The notes under the pieces: generated by a model
What the model was told of the DNA's origin: nothing
Databases searched by the model: none
The model's input: the letters and a program-made list of their open reading frames with translations, nothing else
NCBI GenBank assembly: GCA_023052935.1
Contig: JAJSOM010000006.1
Span: 1-64,000, forward strand
DNA length: 64,000 bases
Source of the DNA: Piezodorus guildinii
Lineage: Eukaryota > Arthropoda > Insecta > Hemiptera > Pentatomidae
Direction of reading: 5' to 3'
Shown here: positions 12,261-20,932 of the stretch, in pieces
Numbering within the stretch: the stretch's first letter is position 1
Layout: every line of letters starts with the position of its first letter
Position numbers and translations under genes: made by a program

Positions 12261-14605
12261 AAATAAATAAATATCAAAATCAAATACAGAAGTAGTTGAG
12301 AGATGTTTGTTGGATGTTTTCATGCCCGTTCAGAAATTAATCACAAAGAAGCATAGAACAGTTTGGCGTGAAGAATAATTTATTAATATTTATGATTAGC
12401 CTATAAAAAGGAACACTATACATCATAAAAGCGAACCGAAAAAGGTTATCCTTTTGATGGCAAGTTACCAACCATCTTTGGGATTTACCTCGAGGGTAAG
12501 GCTTATACCGTTACTACCCTATCCTAGAGGAGTATCAGGTAAACGGTTATTTATTGCAGCAGTTTTTTTATTGCAGTCTGGGAAATACTTCACTATCCTG
12601 AAGCAAGGATGGAAAGTATAATTCAGGAAAATAAAATATGGAAAGAAACTTTGATTTATAATTAAATATCTTGAAATCACCAAAAAGTCCAATTAAAATG
12701 ACTGATAAATTATTTTGGACCCTTTTAAAATCATGTAAATTGAATTGAATAGCCGTTCCGTTAGTAGGAATAATACAAATAAATATCACACAATTTAATA
12801 ATATAAAACAGACAAAAATAAGAAACATTTTCTGATTGTTTTTTCTATATGAATTATTAAATAGTTATATGATATCGTTGGAAAGCTAAATATTTTTGAA
12901 TAACTTCCTTTAACATACTCAGAAGGAAGTGCAGAGCGGAATGGTTGTAGATAATAATTATTTTTAACTTTGTTTTAAACATTTTAATTTGTTTTGAAGA
13001 ATATAAGCGACTGTATCAAGTATGCCCGTTACTTTACTTTCCATCTCTTAAAACATTTAGAGAATATAAAGATCATAGTTATAATTAACATTGATAGTTT
13101 AATATGTTTCTGCAGGTTTGATTAACAGATATGAAGTGAAGAAAGCTCCGTGACATGACAGCAACAGGACAGGATCTAGCCAAGTGCGAACCTCAGGACA
13201 CCTCCGTCAGTATTTATTTAAATGAATGGAATTGCATAAAATATAATAGAGGCACAATGGGATGAGGTTTAGATTAAGTTAGAATTCAAGTATGTAATGT
13301 AAGTTATTTGAGATTAAGAATTATAACTTACTCAGTAAAAGATAATTATAGGAAGTAGAATAGATACTTAATATTTAATTAAATTTATTAGTTTCACTTA
13401 TATCGTAAATGTGATAAATAAGTGTGCACCATTAAAATTATTTTAATTAATATTTAATATTTTTTTTATATATATGTTGCCTAAAATCAACAAAAAGTCA
13501 ATAAATATTTAAATTTTTTTTCATAAAGGCGACAGGGTACGATAATGATAGTTGCCTTCATTCCCTAAGCGTTAACACATTATAACACAGGAATTTCGTA
13601 TAGAACCCAAGCATATCTAAGATTATTTGTTTTGAAACTGTTTTTTTTAAATATTTTTGACTGTCTATTAAATTTAAAAATGAAATTTATTTTTTCTATT
13701 GTACTACAGTTAGTTTCTATATTAAGATTATTATTTAATACTAGTTAATTAATTTTAAAATATTTTATATGCCTTATTACTTATCTTTTCCTATTTTTTT
13801 AAGGCTATTTAAATTATTGAGACAGAAAATGAAATTAAACATAAATATCCATATTGAGACCGAAAACAGGCAATTTTTGAACACCTTTACCTGATTGGTT
13901 GGAACTGAACCCACCCCACTCCCCAAATGTGGGTCACAGTCAAACCTAGTTTGTTTCCTTGCAGAAGTTCCCAAGTTAGAGCTCTATTCCAGGTTAGTAA
14001 CTATGTTTCTTTTTATTTGTGTTTTCCATTTTTTAAAAAATGTATTGACTTAATTTTCAAATTTTAACAAACTTTGTGTAATATGTGTTCAGTGTTCAAA
14101 TTAAATATACATTGCTAGAACTTTTGTAGTAAGCGGACATTTTTACTTTAAATTTTAAAAGGTTCAAAGTGATTTCATTAATGTTTAATTAATTATAACT
14201 TAAAAAAAAAAGTGGTTCTTAATACTGGATTTTTTCCTCTGTGCATTCTTATCATATAGATGAATAATATGTTACGTACCTTAAAATGTATTTCTTTTAC
14301 ATCTTTTTTAATAGGAAAATACTTACTAAATCGAAATTTCTATAACAAGTAGTGTAATAATAAAATAAAAAATGCTAAAAGTGCCACGATACGTGGAAAA
14401 AACATTCACCCTGAGACTCTGTTTAACTCCCTAAAGTTTAACTTTTCTTAAAAAAGTTTCGGTTCATGTAACTTTTCCTGACTGTTTTAAATATTTTTCA
14501 CAGTACTCAGGTAATATGTCATACGAGCGAAAATGAGATATCGTTCAAAATGTAATTAAATATTAATTTTTATTACAATTAAGAATAGTTTGAATGAATA
14601 ATTGT
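12261..14605. other. AT-rich intergenic or intronic DNA
   Basis: No gene or transposon recognised. A possible small exon at 13116-13205 is listed separately. The rest is low-complexity AT-rich sequence. If that exon belongs to ankyrin copy B, this stretch from 13206 onward is the start of a 7.7-kb first coding intron that also contains the Penelope-like element. Confidence 0.4.
13116..13205 (+). CDS. Candidate first coding exon of ankyrin copy B (speculative)
   Basis: A GC-richer island in AT-rich DNA. It is preceded by an acceptor-like TTTCTGCAG ending at 13115. An ATG at 13155 opens 17 codons (MTATGQDLAKCEPQDTS) that end exactly at 13205, followed by the weak donor GTCAGT. That leaves phase 0, matching the phase-0 start of the exon at 20933. 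The bases 13116-13154 would be 5' UTR. The link is inference only: the intron would be 7.7 kb and there is no paralogue in the window for comparison. It could equally be a chance island. Confidence 0.25.
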
Positions 14606-14890
14606 ATTATTAGGCTCCTTTAATAAAAATGATCCTTTTCATTCAACTTATTTTATTTTCTTATTTTTTCTCCCTACGTTTCGGCTCTTTGCCATTCTCA
14701 AGGGATCTCTTTATACTCCTTTATGCACTCTATACAATATATAAATATATATTTTGTCATAATTCAGTAAAATAAAATTAAAACTATTACAGGCTGACCA
14801 GCCCTGTCCTGGTTGTTATCATCTACTCGTACCAGTTGAATGAATAAGTTGAATGAAAAGTATCATTTTAATTAAAGGAACCTAATAGTA
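14606..14890. mobile_element. Small palindromic element with Penelope-type terminal motif
   Basis: About 285 bp bounded by inverted repeats. The left side (from ATTAGGCTCCTTTAATAAAA to about 14655) pairs with the right side (14840-14890, ending AAAGGAACCTAATAG). On the minus strand a GAAACG box sits near 14675, preceded by GAGAATGGC. This is the same arrangement, in degraded form, as the ribozyme-like core at 20568-20592. No protein. Probably a miniature derivative of a Penelope-like element, or a palindromic MITE. Confidence 0.5.
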
Positions 14891-15490
14891 AATAAATATT
14901 TTTTTGAAAATTTATATTTAAAAAAGAACCACGTTTACAGAATAAAATTTTATTTAAAAATTAGTAAAGCAATAAGGCATTTCATGGAAAAAAGTTAAAA
15001 GTCCGACTCGTTTTTAACGTTCTTTTCTACAGTGAGTTAAATGTTCCGGTAGTTGAATAATTTCATGTGTGTTTTTAACATTTTTTCTGTTGATGAAATG
15101 TCTAATAGTCATCATGAACCTTGTTTTATAATTTAAAAAGCGGGACATTTATTGCCGTAAAAGTTGATAAATAGAATCAAAATCACCTATGATTAATTTT
15201 TCTTATATAGTCATTCTCCAACTCACTATTAACATTATAACTTTGAAAAAATCAACATTTTTTATTTTTAAAAATTATGAAATTAATATAGTTTACACAT
15301 CTAAATTAAGTCAAAGTAACATCAATTTGATGACTGAGACTCAACTGATTCCCTAGTTATGTTAAAGCTACGGATTGTTATAAAATTCTTTAATTGTTTT
15401 TAATATTTTTTCTCGATACTTACGAAATGTGTCATAGGATCAAAGTAGTATATAGTACCTGTGTCATCATCTTATTTTTTTAAATTTTCT
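14891..15490. other. AT-rich DNA without recognised genes
   Basis: Nothing coding. A loosely repeated motif (TTTTTAATATTTTTTCT followed about 15 bp later by AAATGTGTCAT) appears near 14490, 15085 and 15405. This may be a very degraded tandem repeat, but the similarity is too weak for me to define units. Confidence 0.4.
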
Positions 15491-15744
15491 TATAGGTGGA
15501 ATAATTAGAAGGCAGTCTTTTGTTTTTTTAATATATTTTTAATTTTGCCAACGTTTCGGCTCAAGCTTGTGAGTCGTTTGAGCGAAGTCCAAGCATAAAC
15601 TCATTGAGCACAAAAGCATTGAGTTTATGCTTGGACATGGCTCAGTAATGCCTTGATGATGGCTCTTAAATGTGAGTCGAAACGTTGGCAAAATTGAAAA
15701 AATATTTAAAAAAAAAAGACTGACTCCTGATTATTCCACCTATA
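15491..15744. mobile_element. 250-bp palindromic element with ribozyme-like core
   Basis: Bounded by TATAGGTGGAATAAT at 15491 and its reverse complement ATTATTCCACCTATA ending near 15744. The arms pair through GCCAACGTTTCGGCTC (left) and GAGTCGAAACGTTGGC (right). In plus orientation the right arm has TTGATGATGGC, a potential stem, then GAAACG at about 15684. This is one base away from a hammerhead CTGATGA...GAAA core. A partial copy of the same sequence is seen at 35466-35550. No coding content. Most likely a non-autonomous relative of the Penelope-like element downstream. Confidence 0.6.
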
Positions 15745-16689
15745 ATAGTTTCCACAGTTGACTATACATCTTCAATTTTTATTTTTTTTGTTCTGAATTG
15801 TGAAAAATAAACAGAGTTATGATTTTCAAAGTTAATTTTTTTAAATAGTGTAAACAAATTTTATTTAGGGCTTGAGTTTAGTATTTGTTACTTGTGTCAT
15901 AATTTTGAAGTTTTCTTTAATAGTTTTTTTATTTTTTACTTTTGTTGATACCCTTCTTTAAGTATCAAGAAGAATTTGTTGTTGAATATGTTCGAGAATT
16001 TATTAAAAAACAGTATTATTTTTTTAAATTGAAATTTTCGCAGAAATTAGGATTTTAAAAATTAGGGCACTTTTAACATACTTGAAATTTCATATTTTAT
16101 TATTTATTTAACCACTCTATATGTTTTTTTGGCAATGTGTTAAAAATACACAAATATAAAGTTGATTCTTATAATCTAGTTAGTTTTTGTTTTTCTGACT
16201 TGAAATGGCACAAAACTAAAAGCATAAACCTGAAAGATGTTTTTCTTACAATTTTAATTATAGAGTAGGCACGGTCTGGACTAGTTTAAATGAATGGACC
16301 CTTAGTGTTAAATGCAATATACATTTCTAGTATTTTAAACGGGCATTTCTATTATTTATTTATAATAAAAACAGGTTTAAAGGAAGATTGCAAATGATAT
16401 TAGTAAAATAGTTGGTTTATATTTCTTCCTAAAAAAGTTTATTTTAGTAAAGTTTAACGAGCCAACCATCATCAGGACTCACTAAAATACATCAATAATT
16501 AATAACTAACATACAGGGACAACTATTTAATATACTAATTTAAAAACATTAACAAACATTCATAGAACAATGTTACATAAAAAATTATTTTTTTATTTGC
16601 CTGAGTTGTCTAAAAGTTACAAAATCCATTTTTTGAATTAAAAATTTTGTTAAAATTGTCTATAAAATTAAAAATAAAAACCAACAGGA

Positions 16690-17815
16690 AACAAAATCCA
16701 TCCCACCTCACATATTCTTTGGCCCCTTATGGATTAGGGTCATCGTATTTACTGTAAAGGTAAAAACTGAATTATTATTTAAATAGGTCAACAATGCAAG
16801 TCTTACAATTTTAACTTTTCTGTTGCATCTGCATAGTGGAACTTAGGTGTTTTGAATCTGTTTTATAATTTTTTGCATTTTTGTTTAAGAATATAGATTC
16901 TATTGTTTTCCTATTAAACTTATTTTTTTATATTTCCAGAATTTTAGGTTATTCAAAATCAAAATTGTGGTTAAGTTTAATACTGTGTTGTGCCAATGCT
17001 GTGGTGTTTATATTTTTACTATTTTTGCAATTATTGCTGTGCTGTTTTACTCGTTTAAAGTTGTTATATTTTTTGAGATTTCTCCTATGTATACCTTATC
17101 ACAATCCAAACAATTTATTTTATATATATAGTTTAGTTTTTCATTTGGTAAAATTGTATCTTTTATATTTGATAAATGATTACTTAGTCGTTTTTGGTTA
17201 TATAGTCCTAATTTTGTGTGTGGCAAATCAAATTCAACTAGTGTTTTTTTTAATTTGTTAGGATAGATGAGGTATGAATTGCATTTTATGATATTGGTAT
17301 ATATGTTTATTTCTTTCAGTTAACATTTCTATATTTATCGCATCATTAGTAATATTTATTTCGGTTTTTTTATTATTATTTTCATTCTGGTAAAAATCTG
17401 TTATAGTTTTTTGTTTAGGCTTTACCATTTTATTGTTTCTATTTTTATCAATTTTTTCTTTATTTTTTAATATTGATCAATTTATCGTTATTAACATTAA
17501 GGTTTATAGTCACGGGTTCATTTTTAATTTCATCCTACCAGATTTTATTTATTATTTTTTTCGGGTAAAAATTTTCTAATAATGTTTTATACACTATAGT
17601 TTTTATTTTATTAAGATAATCATTGTCTGTTAGGGCGATTTCTTTTTTTATAAAGTTTTTCGTAACATTTATTTTTGGGTGGTTGGAGCAATAATTTAAT
17701 AATGTGTTAAAATAAAAGATTAGATCCTTTATCTAAAAATCTGAGTTTATTATGTTTGGATTTTTCTATAGTAAATATCATCCGTTTAAGGTGATAATTA
17801 TAATTTTTAAAAATT
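16690..17815 (-). pseudogene. Penelope-like RT C-terminus and GIY-YIG endonuclease remnant
   Basis: Minus-strand continuation after the SINE. FTIEKSKHNKLRFLDKGSN is followed by a shifted frame with LLNYCSNHPKINVTKNFIK, a linker rich in Lys and Asn, and the GIY-YIG-like nuclease segment YKINCLDCDKVYIGEISKN around 17080-17135. The helix TTALAQHSIKLNHNFDF and the terminal KTIESIFLN follow. The Cys pair NCLDC just before the nuclease core is typical of insect Penelope proteins. Several stops and frame changes. The 126-residue hydrophobic-looking plus-strand frame at 16881-17261 is just its antisense. Confidence 0.72.
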
Positions 17816-17817
17816 GG

Positions 17818-18132
17818 GAGAGGCATGGTCTATTGGGTAGAGTGCTAGTCTACTGTGCTCCGGGTCCTGGGTTTGAATGCCGGTTGTGGCGGAATATTAT
17901 TTGTTCTGTTATTTCAGCCAGGGGGCAATCCTGGGCTACGGAGACCCCCCTGTGGTACACCCAGTCTCAATCAAGTGGGTATTCTAAAATGGGGAAAAAC
18001 CTGGTGGCTGAGAGTGATTTCGGCCGAATCACCTCACTGCACGGCCGTTGGCCTAGAAACAGTAAGAGTCACTACATGTACTAAGTCCGAAACTCTTCAT
18101 GGGTTGTAGTGGCACAGGCTTTTTTTTTTTTA
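17818..18132 (+). mobile_element. tRNA-derived SINE, family 2, inserted in Penelope element
   Basis: About 310 bp with a tRNA-like head. A box A-like element (TGGTCTATTGGGTAGAGTGC) and a box B-like GGGTTTGAATGCC are about 30 bp apart. A body that includes CACTGCACGGCCGTTGGCCT ends in TTGTAGTGGCACAGGC and a T-run. It splits the Penelope RT between its catalytic block and the FTIEK block. A 5'-truncated copy with the same 3' end and T-run lies at 35140-35250. The T-rich rather than A-rich tail is unusual for a tRNA-headed SINE in this orientation. Confidence 0.7.
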
Positions 18133-18357
18133 ATATTTCATTTTGTTGGTTTTTATCTATTACCAACAACAAATCATCAATATTTTTTTAACAAGATTGG
18201 TTAAATATTTAATTTATATAGATTAATATTAATAAGATCGATTAATAGATTAATAGGTAGATACAACTCCTAACCTCCTCCCATGAGTAATACATATAAC
18301 TGTTTATAGATATCTCCATTATATTAAAAATAATTATATTTTATACATAAATTCAAA

Positions 18358-19689
18358 AATAATAAATAAATAAATAATAATAGTCTCAGCGAACCCGAAG
18401 GTTCGATGCCGATACCACGCAATTCCGCGTTGTGAAACCTTCTAAACTCCGCAGTGGTCTCATCTCTCTTCGGACCAAATATTTTACGCAATACCTTATT
18501 TTTGAAAACCTTAAGCTGTTGTTCATCCTTCAAAGTAACTGACCACGTTTCACATCCGTAAAGAACCGTTGGAAGAATAATAGTTTTATAAATTCTAATC
18601 TTTAAGTTTTTAGATAGAAGCCGCGAACTAAGTAACTTAGCAACTGAATAATAACACGCATTTCTCACCTTTAACCGGGACTTTATATTTTCCTGGATTT
18701 CATTTTTTCTATTTATAATTAAACCTAAATACTTGAATTTCTCTACGTGTTCAAAAGTATGTCCTGATATGTATCGATTGATGTCAATATCACCAAGATC
18801 GACACCGTTTCTGCTACTAATCATATATTTCGTCTTATTGGTATTTAATTCGAGTCCTATTTCTTTACCGGTTTTTATTAACACACTTGTATTTAGTTGT
18901 ATGGTTTCCTTGTCTTCACCTAGCAGTACCAGATCATCGGCATACCCCAAAACCGGAATCTTGTAACCCATATTTAAGCCTTTCTCGGTACACATCACCT
19001 TTTTTATGACATATTCTAAAGCTATATTAAATAACACAGGTGAAAGGGAGTCACCCTGTTTCAAACACGATCGCACCTCAAATCTCTCGGAGTAATTATG
19101 ACCGATTCTAACGTTATGGAATGTTTCCGACAAACACATCTCTACTAGGTTTACTAACTTTCTAGGTATTCCCTGTTCAATCATGATGTTATATAGCTTC
19201 TGACGGTCTATTGAATCATAAGCATTTTTAAAATCGATATAAAGTTGATGGACTACACCGTTGTATTCCAATTTTTTCTCTAATCTTTGACGTAAGGAAA
19301 ATATTTGATCAACAGTCGAGCGATTCCGCCTAAAACCACATTGGTAATCCCCGATAATTTCCTCAGCGTATTCCGTGATTAGACTAGTTAGAATTGACGA
19401 GAATATTTTATAGCATACTGGGGAGAAGAGAGAACCCACGATAGTTGTTACAATCCGAGCTCGGTCCTTTTTTGTGAATCGGAATAAGTATTGATTCTTT
19501 CCATTCTTCGGGCATTTTTTCATTTTTCCAGATCTTTTTAACTAAAAAATGTATTTTGGAAATTAGGGCGTTTGAACCTACGTCACACCCTCCAGCAAGC
19601 CTGGGGGCCGCTCTTATTGTTGGTCAGCGAGTCCATCGGACTTAACCGGGAGACGCTCCCCATACGCGGTAATGGGATCCGCGCGAGGG
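18358..19689 (-). mobile_element. 5'-truncated RTE-type LINE inserted in Penelope element
   Basis: About 1.33 kb non-LTR element on the minus strand, flanked by a 14-bp direct repeat TACATAAATTCAAA (18344-18357 and 19690-19703), its target-site duplication. It encodes a reverse transcriptase C-terminal half (open from 19523 to 18324): GDYQCGFRRNRSTVDQIF, LYIDFKNAYDSIDR with the first catalytic Asp, LGYADDLVLLGE with the catalytic ADD, then YGCETWSVTLKDEQ and LRKIFGPKRDE. A frameshift near 19450 separates the WKESILIPIHKKG block. The 3' end is a short ATTT-type repeat, as usual for RTE elements. Endonuclease lost. The clade call rests on motif style only. Confidence 0.82.
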
Positions 19690-20538
19690 TACATAAATTC
19701 AAACCTTCTAAAAATAGTTTTTTGTCTTTAATGGTTGTATGATTAACGATTTATTCCCAGTTTACTTCTATTAATTTTAATACTTCGTCTATAGCAATAT
19801 TAGTGAATAAGGATTTTAGGTCTAAAATCATTATATGGATATTAATAGAATTTTGAATATTATTTTAAACCTTTTAAAATTCAAAAGAATTTTTTACATC
19901 ATAATTGTTATCATTGTTATGAGCACTAAGGGACGAGTTAAGAAATTGTGCTAAGGCTTCAGTAGTTCCATCAATATTAATAATAATAGGTCTCAAATTA
20001 TTGTTTTTACAAGGCCATAATCCTAGGCATATACATTTTAGTAACAAATAAGTTAATTTTATTTATTAAATCTTAATTGGATCATTCCGCAGTTTTCTAT
20101 AATTGTTCTTATCACCAAGCTCATTAAGAAATTATTCATTATATTAATTTTTATACATGAATACTAATTTTTCGGTTTTATAAGTTTTAATAACAATGAT
20201 ATCTTTATTTTATTACATGAATTTTTTAAATCTTTAATAATTTGTACTTTAAGGGGTGAGTTCCAATTGGTCATCATATTATTATTTTTATCATTATTCA
20301 TTTTATGTGTATAATTATTTATAAGAGTGCATATTCTATATCTTAAGAAATTTATATGACTCTCAGATAAATTTATATTGTTATAGACATCTTCTATGTC
20401 TGTAATTACTCTAACTATGTGTTCCCTGTTGATTTTTATTTTTAAGTTTAAAGACAATTTTGACATTTTTAATAAAAAAATGGATTTTTTAACTTTTAGA
20501 CAACTCAGGTAAATAAAAAAATAATTTTTATGTAACAT
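19690..20538 (-). pseudogene. Penelope-like RT, N-terminal half
   Basis: An open frame from 20538 to 20164 (124 residues, lysine and asparagine rich) is followed by frameshifted segments. These include the RT block PRI-x-AL/KNNNLRPIIINIDGT and the FTN block at 19760-19840. The start at 20538 is simply the first Met of the frame, and translation start is not established. It is separated from the rest of its coding region by the RTE LINE. Identification rests on the SLFTNI and LRPI blocks that typify Penelope RTs. Confidence 0.7.
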
Positions 20539-20565
20539 TGTTGATGTATTTTAGCGATGATGTAT

Positions 20566-20604
20566 TCCTGATGATGGGGAAGGCCCCCGAAACGTTGGCT
20601 CGTT
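20566..20604 (+). ncRNA. Hammerhead-ribozyme-like core in Penelope terminal repeat
   Basis: CTGATGA at 20568-20574 is followed by a hairpin (GGGG 20576-20579, loop AAGG, CCCC 20584-20587) and GAAA at 20589-20592. A three-pair stem III then follows (ACG 20592-20594 with CGT 20101-20103 plus 500, i.e. 20601-20603) and a U at the expected cleavage position 20604. Hammerhead motifs in Penelope pseudo-LTRs are established knowledge. Here U/C mismatch beside stem II and a poor stem I suggest a decayed or weak ribozyme. The partner repeat at 16455-16475 retains CTGATGATGG on the minus strand but has lost stem II and GAAA. Confidence 0.5.
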
Positions 20605-20932
20605 AAAGTTTACTAAAATAAACATTTTGGGAAGAAATATAAACCAACTATTTTATTGATATTCTTTATTTATTTTTATTTTAAGAGATGCTCTATTAAT
20701 CCTAGATATTATAGAATTAGAGTTTAAATATGCCTCAGAAAAACACGAATTGTTTCTAAGTCAATTTTTTATATACTTTTTTTACTCAATAATGGACTAG
20801 TGTTTGAATATTAAATTTCTGCTCAGTATACATTTAATGATAACGTTGTGTTAGTTTAGTGTATAAATATTTTAAAAAAAGAAGCAAAAAAACATTAAAA
20901 AAAATAATACCTATACTTGTTTTGTTTATTAG

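Larger units (their letters stand above)
16395..20668 (-). mobile_element. Degenerate Penelope-like element with RT and GIY-YIG endonuclease
   Basis: Minus-strand element bounded by inverted repeats of about 65 bp (16395-16470 and 20590-20668, sharing ATAGTTGGTTTATATTTCTT and AACGAGCCAA). Reading leftward from 20538 there is an N-terminal region, then LRPIIINIDGTTEALAQFL, then DLKSLFTNIAIDEVLKLIE (about 19760-19840). These correspond to Penelope RT blocks. After a LINE insertion comes the catalytic block, here NIDDLLLVIDKN at about 18150-18185 (usually YxDD). After a SINE insertion come FTIEKSKHNKLRFLD (about 17745-17790) and a C-terminal block with CSNHPKINV. A GIY-YIG remnant follows (INCLDCDKVYIGE near 17090, then TTALAQHSIKLNHNFDF). 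Frameshifts and stops abound, so it is a dead copy. Penelope elements use a GIY-YIG endonuclease linked to the RT. Confidence 0.8.

Noticed and set aside
11990..12323. A 110-residue minus-strand frame with an F-run.
   Set aside because: The run is a poly(A) tract in the satellite-like array, and no conserved domain is seen.
13965..13992. A 28-nt potential exon between TTCCTTGCAG and GTTAGT.
   Set aside because: Good-looking splice sites, but the length is not a multiple of three and it would break the phase-0 pattern; no coding support.
16881..17261. A 126-residue, very hydrophobic frame resembling a multi-pass membrane protein.
   Set aside because: It is the antisense of the AT-rich Penelope GIY-YIG and linker region, whose minus-strand blocks (CDKVYIGE, TTALAQH) explain the sequence.
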